The position numbers and the translations under genes are program-made. Below the pieces are notes generated by a model. That model worked only from the letters and a program-made list of their open reading frames with translations. It searched no databases and was not told the origin of the DNA. DNA of 64,000 nt from Tipula vernalis (Eukaryota > Arthropoda > Insecta > Diptera > Tipulidae): assembly GCA_958295665.1 (NCBI GenBank), contig OY282559.1, positions 271,882,047 to 271,946,046 of the forward strand. The letters run 5' to 3'. Each line of letters opens with the position of its first letter. Position 1 is the stretch's first letter. Shown here one piece after another: positions 1 to 9,479 of the stretch.

Positions 1-149
1 TTATCACCTTGTTATAAGGACTTTCGTCAGACCCGTCTAAGAAAAGGGCATGGCCTGAATTTCGTAGGTTTGAGATGTTTTGGGCGCTCTTCTTTTGTTT
101 AAATTGTAACAATCAGATGATATAAAGGGAGCTTGATTAGTGTTTAACT

Positions 150-500
150 TATTTACTTTTGGGAATCGGGAGGCGAAATTGGTGCTACATCCGGGCTAGA
201 CCCAGTTTCGTTCTACTCCGGACTGAGACGCATCAATAATCGAGGCGTAGTTCTCATTGATAAGTCGTTTTCCGAACATCTAAACCAATTCGGCTTTATA
301 ATACCACACATACCACACCCGAAACAAAACAGTTCCCTAATGGGTCCAGACAATTTATGAAAGTGTATCCAATGTCTTGACAATTCCAGCAAACACTAGG
401 GCTGTAGTTACCTCTATTTGGGTGTGGTGGATATCCTGATGACTTCTGAAATTTTGGAAGGTCTGGTTTTTTCCGATAATGACTATTCAGAGAACAAATC
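150..500 (-). pseudogene. Degraded retroelement gag fragment with CCHC zinc knuckle
   Basis: Translated on the minus strand in shifting frames, this stretch contains a zinc-knuckle-like motif CWNCQDIGYTFINC (C-X2-C-X4-[H replaced by Y]-X4-C), followed by a second cysteine cluster resembling CFGCG. Paired knuckles of this kind occur in gag proteins of insect LTR retroelements, where they bind element RNA. Frameshifts are frequent and no open frame survives. Other elements bound it on both sides. It may belong with the gag-like remnants at 1400-2120, split by the LINE piece in between; that link is inference. Confidence 0.45.
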
Positions 501-737
501 TCCTCAGTACTACCGTTGTGCTGTGTTTAAGACGAGGTTCATTACGTATCTGGGCTTTTGAGTAGGTATAACTGATCGGCACCTTCAATGAAAATTTCAT
601 AAACGCTTCGCCGATGACACGATAATTCAGGCTCATATGTCGTAAGATGCCCTCTAGTGTTAAATACGCAAAATATGAAGAATTTCGGACTCTCCAATAG
701 GAACACCGCTCAAAATAAATTGTAGACTGATTGACAT

Positions 738-775
<38 letters not shown>

Positions 776-1060
776 AATAACACGTTTAGTATCGGAATTA
801 GTACGTCGATCAAATAGCACCAATACCAATTTGAAGCATTTCCTTTGAGCATGCATCCCAATTCGTTTCGAAACTCTACGGTAGTTAATCGGTTATTTGT
901 AATATGCTCTAAGAGCAGGTTTGATGTCAGTTTCTGATCAAGTATAAATCCCAGGTGTTTGACCTCCATCGCCATTTGGACCGTTTCTCTGTTTAAAGAG
1001 AGTGTCGAAGGATGGGTTTTCTCTCTTCTCAGTCATTCACTAACTTAATGGCGTATTGCA
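487..1060 (-). pseudogene. LINE reverse-transcriptase C-terminal fragment
   Basis: The frame begins near 1060 and reads through VKHLGFILDQKLTSN, which matches the KYLGVILDxKLSW motif just downstream of the catalytic core in LINE reverse transcriptases of the R1/LOA/Jockey type. A later stretch (LEGILRHMSLNYR) resembles the thumb region. The middle is replaced by a (CT)n microsatellite translated as an Arg-Glu run, so the piece cannot be functional. No YADD core, endonuclease or RNase H is present. It is best read as a short dead fragment. Confidence 0.5.
743..773. repeat. (CT)n microsatellite
   Basis: About 31 bases of uninterrupted TC/CT dinucleotide. It lies inside the LINE fragment and encodes a run of Arg-Glu on the minus strand. 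Confidence 0.9.
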
Positions 1061-1399
1061 TACACGTTCCCGTAGTCTCCAATTTTCCCTAACCATAAGG
1101 AACCTAAAGGATTCCTGTGTTCCTAAGAGAGTACCTTCTGGAGCCGACTCCAGCCGACCTTTTGCTCTTTGTTAGAACTACTTTGTATTGGGTGAGGGAA
1201 TTTCAATAGGTTGTCCAGTCGTTTGTCGTCTTAGTCATGTTAAAAAGTTTACGGACCTCTCGTCTTTTGCTTTCGGGGGTGTGATTGATTACACCAAGAA
1301 ATGTCCCTTGTTCCTGTAATGCGAAACAGGGGTGACTTTGAATTGTAGTCATCAGTTATTGCCTCGGGTAAGGTCTTCGATGGAGTTGATAGTGGTCTG

Positions 1400-2120
1400 T
1401 ATACCAGCCAGATTTCCGTGGTCTTTATTCTGCCTGCTCTGACTCTTGCCTTAGATTAATATCAGACCTGGTTTACATATGGTCTGAGGAGAATGCTTCC
1501 TTTGATATCCATGAGCTTTGCAATAGTTGTTAAGCTCTGTATTCTGACGGGGAGTCGTTTTTGTTCCTGGAAAAGTAGACCGATGCCATGTTTATCATTA
1601 ATCTGCACACATCTCAAAGAGATATTCTTTGGTGTGCAGCATATTCATTCCTTCAAAGGCTTTGAAGAATTTTGTTCTTACTACCCAGGGCAAACTGTTG
1701 TATGTTGTTTCTGGGCGGATTTTCCAACGTGCGTCTTTATGTCTCTGTCCTGAACAGCCAGCGGGCGCATTATTTTTTCGTTCGTTTCCTTTCACGAACG
1801 CTACCTTCCTAATTGGTTTGAGTATATCGCTGTCGTGTCTTTGTCCGCACAGTTAACTGTGATTCACCTGTTCCTTGTGCGGCAGTCCAGGAAATTGATG
1901 CTGACACCATCTAACGGAAGTTCAGCCTCAGTTTCATAAATGAATGCTGTATCGCCAGAAGCTTGGCGAAACCCAGCTTAATATCAGGGAAGTCTTGGTC
2001 GGTCTTCATTTTGATTGCTTCCACTGGGTAACTGTATCTTGGAGCAGCGATATTTTTATTCTTGCTCAGAGCCTGTTGTGACGTTGGTGACCGTATCCAC
2101 TGCCTTCAGTGAAAGGCTGT
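1400..2120 (-). pseudogene. Unclassified degraded coding remnant, possibly retroelement gag
   Basis: The minus strand shows several short coding-like stretches in different frames, for example around 1598-1740 (LPWVVRTKFFKAFEGMN) and around 1930-2060 (KTDQDFPDIKLGFAKLLA). The hydrophilic composition and spacing resemble an LTR-element gag N-terminal region, but I do not recognise the family with certainty. No intact frame exceeds about 70 codons here. It could be the upstream half of the gag whose zinc knuckle lies at 150-500. Confidence 0.25.
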
Positions 2121-2545
2121 GAAACTGCTCCTAGGCGACATCTATGACAATTCTAAATGGGCCCAAGATTCGGCCCAAGAAACGGCCAAAACCAACAAAT
2201 TATAATTTCCAATTCAATTCAAATTTTCGTAGTTGTGCTTGCCAATTTGGGTTTTATTGATATTTCCGGACACCCTTATCGGTTTGGTCTATAATCGGCC
2301 TTGCTGGTTACGATTACGCTATATAGCTTGATGTCGCACTCCGTGCACAACAGCTTCGTTAAGCGTGGTTAATTTTAGTTTGTGAGCACTAGCGTATAGA
2401 GCTTAACAAGTAAGACAAGCACACTGTCACCAGCACTGTTATTTTAGTTATTGAACGTGCCAACAACGTTGGCCAAACAATGAATAGGAAAATAATACTC
2501 AATATATACCGTAAAATCAAAACCGATTAAGGTTTTATTTAAGTT
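2121..2545. other. Intergenic; 3' flank of maltase 1
   Basis: No coding signal was seen. The sequence CTCAATTTAAG-type AT-rich DNA continues up to the stop codon of the minus-strand maltase. A poly(A) signal for that gene (AATAAA read on the minus strand) lies at 2534-2539, directly after the stop. Confidence 0.5.
2534..2539 (-). terminator. Candidate poly(A) signal of maltase 1
   Basis: The minus strand reads AATAAA here, about 7 nt beyond the TAA stop of the maltase. The closeness is unusual but workable; another AATAAA-like motif lies further on, near 2252. Assignment is by position only. Confidence 0.45.
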
Positions 2546-4501
2546 TTATTTAAATAACAATACTATCAATGTTCCAATGATACATAAAATGTAAAGTTTA
2601 AATGATTGTCTGGCGCTGCCAGAGTCTGCACCTTGGTCTCCACCTTGGTCTCCACTCACCGGTTCGCCATCTGATCTAAGGACTAAACTTTCATGGGCCG
2701 CAAGTTCGATACGATCGGTATTCAAAGTTTGACCTACACCAACCGTTGAGTTAATACTATTAATTTCAACGATGAGTGTATTCGGAACGCTGCTAAAAAT
2801 ACTTCGCAAATTAAATATTTGTGTTGTTGATTCCCAATTGGCGACCGTAAAATATGATTCGGCTGATTGTAATCGCCTTTGAATGATGACCACACTATTG
2901 TTGTAGGTCAGTATGTCAAGATCACCATTTTTAAGAGTTTCAGTTTGGCGAATTTTAATTAAACTTTGGAATATTTTCAAATGACTGCGTGATGCTGCTT
3001 TCTGGGCTGCTACATTAACTTCTTTGAATTTTGGTGATACAGGCAACCATGTTTTTTCGGCCGTTGAAAATCCAGCGTTGATTGTATCGTCCCATTGGAA
3101 TGGTGTACGTTCGGGGTCTCGAGAAAATTGTTCATAAATTTGTTCATTTGTATTGCATGCGGCCGGATCCACCGTATCATTCCATGATATCTGCACGTCG
3201 GTCATACCAATTTCTTCACCCTGAAATGGCCGGAGTATAATTATTACATATGTATTTAAAAAATGTAGGATTTGAAAATTTATACTTACATTATATGTAA
3301 CACTAACACCGGGCAAGGTCAGTTCAATCATCATAATAGCACTAATACGGTCTTCACCTATACGAGATCCAACTCTGCGGCGATCATGATTTCCGATTAC
3401 CCAGTTTGGAGTGCGACCCTCCGGCAATCGACTCATCCAATAATCAACGATCTTTTTCACATCATCAGCCTTTGATTGGGTAGTCATGTTAGTGATGAAA
3501 TTAAAATTGAACGGTATATTTGATCCGTCCCTACCATTTCCATCGCCATAATACCGCATGACAATGTCGATGTAAGAGTATGATTCCGTCATCATTACAC
3601 GTCTTTCACCACCGTATTCCTTTTGATAATCATCAAGCACTTGCCTCCACTGGTACACTAACTGTTCAGTTTCTGGTTGATCCTGGGTATAAATATGCAA
3701 TAAATATTCTGGATTGTTAATATCAGTTGTGTAGCCACTTTTTGGTTCATCCAAATATTTCCCATTTTCCGGTTTGGCCTCGAAACAGTTTGGTACAGCA
3801 TCGATTCGAAAACCAGCCACACCTTGATCCATCCAAAATCTTAATACTCGATTCATTGTCTCCACAACAAGAGGATTGCGATAATTCAAATCTGGTTGTT
3901 TACTATGGAATTGATGCAAATAAAATTCTTTTCGTTTATCACTCCACTGCCAGGCACTATAGAAAAAAGCACTTAACCAGTTCGATGGTGGTAAACGATT
4001 TGATGAATTTGTAGGATCCACAACGCCAGGATGCCAGACATAAAAGTCTTCATACAATGGGTCATTATTCTCGGAACGGATAAACCATTCATTTTCATCA
4101 CTCGAATGATTCGGCACAAAATCCATAATAATTTTAATGTCCAACTCATTGGCTCGTGCAATCAATGCTCGAAAATCATCCATTGTTCCATATTCGGGTT
4201 GAATCTCAAAGAAATTTGTAATATCATATCCAAAATCGGCCATTGGTGATTTATAAATTGGTGAAAGCCATGTTGCATTTATACCTAGCTCCTTGAGGTA
4301 CGGTAATTGCTCGGTAATTCCATTCAAATCGCCAATCCCATCTCCGTCGCTATCTTTAAACGATCGCGGATAGATTTGATAAAATGATGATGTTTGCCAC
4401 CATTCCTTTTCTGTACCAACTTTTGCATCGTAATGCGTTAAATCGCGAAGGTGTAATGCCTTAATAAGAGTTATGCAAAAAATTAGCAATAAAATTTTCA
4501 T
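2546..4501 (-). CDS. Maltase 1: GH13 alpha-glucosidase, probably GPI-anchored
   Basis: Two exons: 4501-3290 (404 codons) and 3220-2546 (224 codons plus TAA), giving 628 residues. The 69-bp intron between them happens to be an open multiple of three. Residues 1-16 form a hydrophobic signal peptide. The GH13 catalytic domain starts at EWWQ and YQIYPRSF. DFVPNH is at about 127-132. The nucleophile Asp is in GFRIDAVP (about D234), the acid/base Glu in MMTESY (about E306), and NHD at about 371-373, so the active site is complete. The enzyme should release glucose from alpha-1,4-linked sugars such as maltose and sucrose at the gut surface. The C-terminus has a GDQGGDQGADSGSA spacer, then a hydrophobic tail (LYILCIIGTLIVLLF), the pattern of a GPI-anchor signal. 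Mosquito midgut alpha-glucosidases with this layout are known. It is a paralogue of the gene at 31146. The start is the ATG giving the signal peptide. Confidence 0.93.
   Translation of the reverse strand: MKILLLIFCITLIKALHLRDLTHYDAKVGTEKEWWQTSSFYQIYPRSFKDSDGDGIGDLNGITEQLPYLKELGINATWLSPIYKSPMADFGYDITNFFEIQPEYGTMDDFRALIARANELDIKIIMDFVPNHSSDENEWFIRSENNDPLYEDFYVWHPGVVDPTNSSNRLPPSNWLSAFFYSAWQWSDKRKEFYLHQFHSKQPDLNYRNPLVVETMNRVLRFWMDQGVAGFRIDAVPNCFEAKPENGKYLDEPKSGYTTDINNPEYLLHIYTQDQPETEQLVYQWRQVLDDYQKEYGGERRVMMTESYSYIDIVMRYYGDGNGRDGSNIPFNFNFITNMTTQSKADDVKKIVDYWMSRLPEGRTPNWVIGNHDRRRVGSRIGEDRISAIMMIELTLPGVSVTYNVSINFQILHFLNTYVIIILRPFQGEEIGMTDVQISWNDTVDPAACNTNEQIYEQFSRDPERTPFQWDDTINAGFSTAEKTWLPVSPKFKEVNVAAQKAASRSHLKIFQSLIKIRQTETLKNGDLDILTYNNSVVIIQRRLQSAESYFTVANWESTTQIFNLRSIFSSVPNTLIVEINSINSTVGVGQTLNTDRIELAAHESLVLRSDGEPVSGDQGGDQGADSGSARQSFKLYILCIIGTLIVLLFK
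3221..3289 (-). other. Intron of maltase 1 (69 bp, phase 0)
   Basis: On the minus strand the donor is AAT|GTAAGT and the acceptor TTTCAG|GGTGAAGAA. Removal joins TYN to GEEIGM, the continuous sequence expected in the family. The intron has no stop in frame, so naive translation adds 23 foreign residues. The gene at 31146 has its intron at exactly the same codon boundary, where the intron does contain a stop. Confidence 0.93.
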
Positions 4502-5330
4502 TTTTTTGCTTTTGGTTCTTTAACGTTTGACTGCTGCCGAACTACTAATAATTGTTTGATAAAGGAGCAACAACATATAGTTTTAGGTCTGCGATAATAA
4601 TTTACTTCTGTATTTACTTTAAGTAGTTGATAGCTTGAAGTAGATGTAACGTACTCGAAAATTGAGTCAAGTACATTTGTTTGAAATATTCGCTAACAAT
4701 AAATTGTCGTTCTCATTAGCACAGTGACTTTTAGTCCCCCGCTTTATAAAGCTCTTAGACGCAATATCAAGGGGCCAAATTCTTTTCGATTCCTTAAAAC
4801 TATAAATGGTCATGAACGACGTCGCTACTATACAAAAAGCATTATTTTGATAAACAGTGCATTCATTTTCTATATTTGTAAGGGTTCGTGAACTGTCGTG
4901 GCTTGTGTGTTATAAGATGTACTTCTGAGAAGAATGCCTGCGATTACGAAATTTTTTCTACGGTTGATATGTTCAAATCATCGACGTAAAATTCATTTTG
5001 ATTCGCCTGTTTATACCTAACAGTGATTGTAAAATGATATTCAATGGCACAAAGGGAAAAACCGAACGAAGTATTGATTCACATATGAAAATATGTAGTT
5101 TGTCTTTTATGGTTTTATACAGTTTGTAGCTTGATTGACTGCCATTTTTTGGCCATTGTGCCCTCGAGATTTACCAAGCGATCGAATGTTAATTCAAAGT
5201 TTAGATTAGATAGATGGTAGCTCCGATTAAGCTTAAAGTAGACCACACTTTCAAAATTGTAGAACTGGACATTTCTAGGAAATTTTTAAGAAAAGGTGGT
5301 GGTCTTCACAATTGACAAACAATGAGTAAC
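4502..5330. promoter_or_regulatory. 5' flank of maltase 1
   Basis: About 830 bp without coding signal lie upstream of the minus-strand maltase. The leader at 4517-4532 holds the 16-nt sequence AGTCAAACGTTAAAGA (minus strand), identical to one at 31084-31099 in the leader of the plus-strand maltase. A TATAAAG-like word lies near 4745 on the minus strand, which is too far from the ATG to assign with confidence. Otherwise I see nothing specific. Confidence 0.4.
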
Positions 5331-5336
5331 TACGCG

Positions 5337-6055
5337 TTATACCATCATTATGGTATCGATTACTGCTGATTGGAACGTGCAGAGTTTCATCATTTCCAAC
5401 ATTGTGTGAAGAGCAATGTCAATGAATTCTTCGTGAAATATGAGGTATGTCATTATTTGTTTAAGCGCTTCGAATCTCTGATTTGTTTCTTTGTGGTCGT
5501 GCTTGATGATGTTCACTGTCGATTCTATTACAGATATCTGTTGCTGCAAAAGTTTCTGGTGATGTAGTTGGTTTAGATTAAGATTTGCTATTCTTTCCTT
5601 TTAGAAGTTTCCGGCACGTTGATCAAGTACGCCAAATTGCTTATTGGCTATGGTACCAATGAAGCCAACGGTGATATTTTATGACGGGCTCTTTCATTTC
5701 TTCCTAATATATTCAGTATTTCGTTTTGCTCTTCTCAGTAGATGTAAAGGTTCCGCATTTGGGATGAAATTAATCCACAGTGTATCGTATGTTTATATGT
5801 AGACTTGGAGTGCATTATAATTTTTCATAATTCATTTAGCTGCCGAGTGGATTTTTCCAGATGATTGAGCTCTGCCCAATATGCTGTTAGATTGAAATAT
5901 GTTATTAGTTTCCATTCTCCATTGGTCAAACTGCCTTGACCAATTTTGTCAAAGTAGATGCCTGGATGAGACGAGAACTTGGATATGTTGTAATTGGATG
6001 TTGTTTCTGATGTCACCATACCTAATATAGAGAATATTGACAGCGTGTACAGCAA
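5337..6055 (-). pseudogene. Envelope-like remnant of the BEL copy
   Basis: Two minus-strand fragments (6055-5825 and 5549-5337) lie just 3' of the integrase. The first begins with a hydrophobic, signal-like stretch and resembles the ectodomain start of envelope-like proteins found in insect errantivirus-type elements. The second looks like a helical, coiled-coil stretch. Between them no frame is intact, and the transmembrane end is not recognisable. The piece is non-functional. Its assignment rests on position after integrase and on general resemblance, so it is moderate. Confidence 0.45.
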
Positions 6056-6081
6056 GAGATTTGATTTTGTACTTGCTCTGG

Positions 6082-6660
6082 TTACGCGTCTTTGTGGTGA
6101 TTTTTGACCATGCCGTGTTGATCTGTCGCTTGTGGCTCGTCTACTGGTAGAACGGATACTTTGGTAGTTGCTCTTTTAAAGAGAGCATGTGTTAGCACTT
6201 CAAGGTCTGCTATATCATTGGCCATTGAACATATTGGTCTTGAATTTAGAATGGCCTCTATTTGATTTAAAAGATTGATTTTGCTAATTGTTGAGTGACA
6301 GTCCGACATTATCGTTGAAGTTAGCTGTTTGAGTTCTTTGTAACCTTTTTAGCAGATTATTAGCTTCAACAAAATTCGAGCCGTTGTCACTATATATGTT
6401 TATGTGAGTACAAAATCAACGCCTAGATGTGAACCTTTTAAGGGCTGCAATAAATGCTTCTGCGGTGAGATCTGTTACTGCTTCTACATATATTGCTGTG
6501 GTTGATAAGCAAAGGAAGATAGCAATGTATGCCATGTAAGTTTTACCTCCTCTGCCTTTGGTTATTTTTATTTGCATGGGACCTGCATAATCCACTCCGG
6601 TATGCGTAAATTGTTTTGTTGGCGGAACTCGTGCGTATGGTAGGTTTCCCATCAACTGGT
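6082..6660 (-). pseudogene. BEL copy 1 integrase, broken
   Basis: Starting near 6660 the minus strand reads MMGNLPYARV, then GVDYAGPM, which carries the first catalytic Asp of a Pao integrase core, and LSTTAIYVEAVTDL. After a break a separate stretch (6309-6082) reads EAILNSRPICSMA, the conserved C-terminal part. The region around the second Asp and the Glu is disrupted. Integrase would insert element cDNA into the genome; this copy cannot. Confidence 0.75.
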
Positions 6661-6793
6661 TACCTCCTGGTTTGATTTTGAATCTATGGCATACAATGCA
6701 TTTTGAAATTACTGATTTAGTTGTGATTCTGCCTCTTATAATCCAATACTTTTTCCGGATGTAAGAGAATGTGAGTTCGATTCCTCTAAGCTT

Positions 6794-7630
6794 TTACTCA
6801 ATTGGTTCTCCTCGTAGCTTAAAAATAATTTTTGCAGTCTGCCCCCTACTCGTAGAATTCCGTCTGGATCCAGAAATAAATTGCTTCAGGATGATTTTTT
6901 CAGCCTCATTTAAATCATATTTGTTCACCATGATTTTCCTACACCTTTTTATAAAATTTATTACAGTTCTAACAATCCTCTTTAATTTAATGAAACTGGA
7001 TATTTTATTTATAAAATGAACTATCCTGTCATCATCCTCCATGGTAGTAGTTAAATTGATATTTTTTAGTTCTGTTGCTTGGTGTTGTTCTCGTTTAAAA
7101 CAGTTTTGTATGTTTGATGAGTACTCGAGCTTGTTTGATGGGTACTCGTGCCAATGTGGTCCTGACCACCAGAGCTTATGATTTATCAGTTCATCAACCG
7201 TTATTCCGCGGCTCACGCAGTAAGCTGGGTTGTCTCCTGATTTGATGTGGTGCCATTGATATGGCTCGGTAAAATTTCTAATCTCCGATACTCTGTTGGC
7301 AACATAAGTTTTATATTTCTGAATATCATCTTGTATCCATGACAGCACTATGGTTTAATCGGTCCATGCGATAGTTGTTGCTTGCTGTATTTCTAATGCT
7401 TGTATTACTTCATTAAGTAATTTAGCCAACAGAAGAGTGCGATTTAGTTTCAGACGTAATAATGTTACTTTTGATTTCGTCAGCGCGACTCTTGTTTTGG
7501 CTGCTATAAGGCTGATGCTCACTTCACTTTCTTTATTGGTTACTTTTAGATATAAGCAGGTGGCAAAAGGCTTGTTCTGAAGTATCGCTGAAGCCGTGAA
7601 CCTCAATTTGTGATTCAAGTGTGTGGCCAT
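6794..7630 (-). pseudogene. BEL copy 1 RNase H / connector region, broken
   Basis: Two frames (7630-7355 and 7348-6794) correspond to the Pao RNase H and the linker to integrase. Marks are WTD near 7358, YVANRVSEIR, HHIKSGDNPAYCVSRG (the usual form is SADxxSRG) and LWWSGPHWH. A frameshift separates the two halves. The order and spacing fit the neighbouring reverse transcriptase and integrase pieces. Confidence 0.7.
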
Positions 7631-7639
7631 CTTCGAATT

Positions 7640-8430
7640 TGTATGTCACTGAGAAGCTGTAGTTTGTCTTTAAAGTTTAACCATTGTTGACCTATGGTTT
7701 CAGGAACCGGTTCATCCCAAGTGAGACCAGCCATCCTAATGGATCAAATAGCTTTGCAGCCGTGTAGAGAATAATTCGCTTCATCAACTTGCCACTTGTA
7801 GTTGGTACGTTTATATTAAACTCAAATACATCCACTTTAGTCCGCCAAAATAGTCCAAGGGCTTTTATGCTTTGATCGATTTCAATTTTATGTGATTCTG
7901 TTAGCTCTCTGTCAGCAACGTTGATTAAGACCCGTGTTTGGTTGCTTGCCCATTTTTTAAAATTAAAGCCTCTTTTTGAAGTAGTTCCTAGTTCAGTTAC
8001 ATATAGTTGGATTTGAATGGTTGATGCTTCGTTGATTGTGTCACAGCCTGTTATGAGGTCATCTACGAAGAAGTCTGTTTGTAACACATTGCAACGTTCT
8101 CTTTTTCGTCTTCTGCGACCTTATTTAAAATTTTTACTGCAAGGTAAGTGACAGCTGCTATTCCGTATGTTACTGTGTTAAGTTGGTACTCTTGAATCTT
8201 TTCTGAAGACGAGTTTCGCCACAAAATTCGTTGAAAGTTTCTATCTTGTCTATTATGTCGGCTGTGAAGACAGAAATCTTGCTGTGGCCATCTTTTTGGA
8301 ATCTCCTTGGTCTGCCTGTTGTTGGAACGGAATTTTAAGCGTGTATCTACCGTCTGATTCTCTTTTGTGGGAGTTTCGAAAATGTTGCTCATATTCTTCT
8401 TCATCAGTAGTATGTTTTCTCGGTGGATGT
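7640..8430 (-). pseudogene. BEL copy 1 reverse transcriptase, broken
   Basis: The 8087-7692 frame includes FFVDDLITG, a variant of the YVDD polymerase motif, then GFNFKKWASN and KLFDPLGWLV, all typical of Pao/BEL reverse transcriptases. The upstream part (8404-8063) is a different frame that reads partly coherent Pao palm sequence. Several frameshifts make it inactive. Confidence 0.7.
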
Positions 8431-8932
8431 AGTTCCACTATTTCTCAAAATTTCTTGAGTGATTGCTACGCTTTTGGTTAACGGCTCGTCTGTTGAGTGT
8501 GAATTATTAGATCTTCTTAAAATTATCCACCCTAACCTTGTACGTTGAGCAATTGGTTGTTGATTGTTTATTTTTATTATATCCGGTAATACTATATCGG
8601 CATAGTATAATATGCACCAATAAGTAAGTCTGTCGGTGCTGACGTATGGAAGTTAGGATCAGTCAACTGAGGTAGAATTATCCAAGTTTAAGTTGTTATT
8701 GTTCTCCGTGGTTGATTATTTGTAATTTTATTCGCTACGTAAGCTATAAGTTATACCTCGATTCAAATTGAGGAATAATTAATAGTCTAGCAGCTTTTTG
8801 CCTATTTCCTTCTTTATTATCTATTCTGCGCTACACGTTTTTGTTTCTAGTCTGTTTACTGCGTTTGAAGTGATGAACGTGGCTTGTGAGCAAGGATCTA
8901 TAATGGTACGTAGATAACAATCTTGCCCTGTC
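8431..8932. other. BEL copy 1 protease/linker zone, too decayed to read
   Basis: Located between the recognisable reverse transcriptase and gag of the BEL copy, this 500-bp stretch should hold protease and the start of the polymerase. I see only short fragments in mixed frames and no clear DSG/DTG protease motif. Confidence 0.35.
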
Positions 8933-9448
8933 TTAGCTGTTGCTCTTACTAGTGCGGTTGGTAAAAGAATGTACGATGTTTTTTGCAGCTCTCGGTTTGG
9001 TTGTTATTGTTTCAATCTTCATATTCTGTAGTAGCTGGTGATGCCGTCCTTGGCATTGTTGACATGATGTATTAGCCTTACATTCGGCTAACGCGTGGTC
9101 GCTTTTAAAACACTTTCTACATACTTTCTGATATTGCTTATAGCTGATTTTTGTCAAAAATGATCATTGCTTTAAATTTGGAGCAATCTGCAAGTTTATG
9201 TTTTTTGTTACAGGCTCCGTTGCCGTTAAACGCAATTCAAGGAACTTCATGAAAAATTCAAGAGTTTGAATTTCTCTTGTATTCTCTAATGACATCTCGT
9301 GTGCTCTCAGGGATTCGTGATCCAGTTTTTCGGCCAATACGTATATCACTATTTGATCCCAACAATCAGTGTTGATTCCTAGGTGCTTCATCGCATGTAA
9401 ATATTCTCTGGTCGAGTCGGATTCGGTATTTATTGTAGGTTGTGCCAT
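8933..9448 (-). pseudogene. BEL copy 1 gag fragment with zinc knuckle
   Basis: The 9448-9164 frame reads gag-like helical sequence (LDHESLRAHEMSLEN). After a frameshift, the 9157-8933 frame reads CRKCFKSDHALAECKANTSCQQCQGRHH, listed here as two adjacent cysteine-histidine knuckles (residues 14-44). Gag forms the particle and binds RNA. The N-terminal part is missing because the element is cut at about 9450, where a different gene family begins. Confidence 0.7.
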
Positions 9449-9479
9449 GAAGGTATGAAACGTTCGTCCTGCGATTATC

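Larger units (their letters stand above)
5337..9448 (-). mobile_element. Pao/BEL LTR retrotransposon copy 1, degraded, with env-like remnant
   Basis: Reading 9448 down to 5337 gives the order gag, zinc knuckle, reverse transcriptase, RNase H, integrase, then an envelope-like piece. This is the Pao/BEL order with an extra 3' gene. All parts carry frameshifts or stops. The upstream end is cut off at about 9450 against an unrelated gene remnant. No LTR pair was recognised, so the limits are coding limits. Pieces are listed separately. Confidence 0.8.

Noticed and set aside
3272..4249. Plus-strand open frames opposite maltase 1
   Set aside because: They mirror the minus-strand exon in other frames, show no domain of their own and disappear once the maltase is accepted.
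4738..4750. TATA box for maltase 1 at GCTTTATAAAGC
   Set aside because: About 240 bp upstream of the ATG with no supporting initiator; a leader this long cannot be confirmed from sequence.
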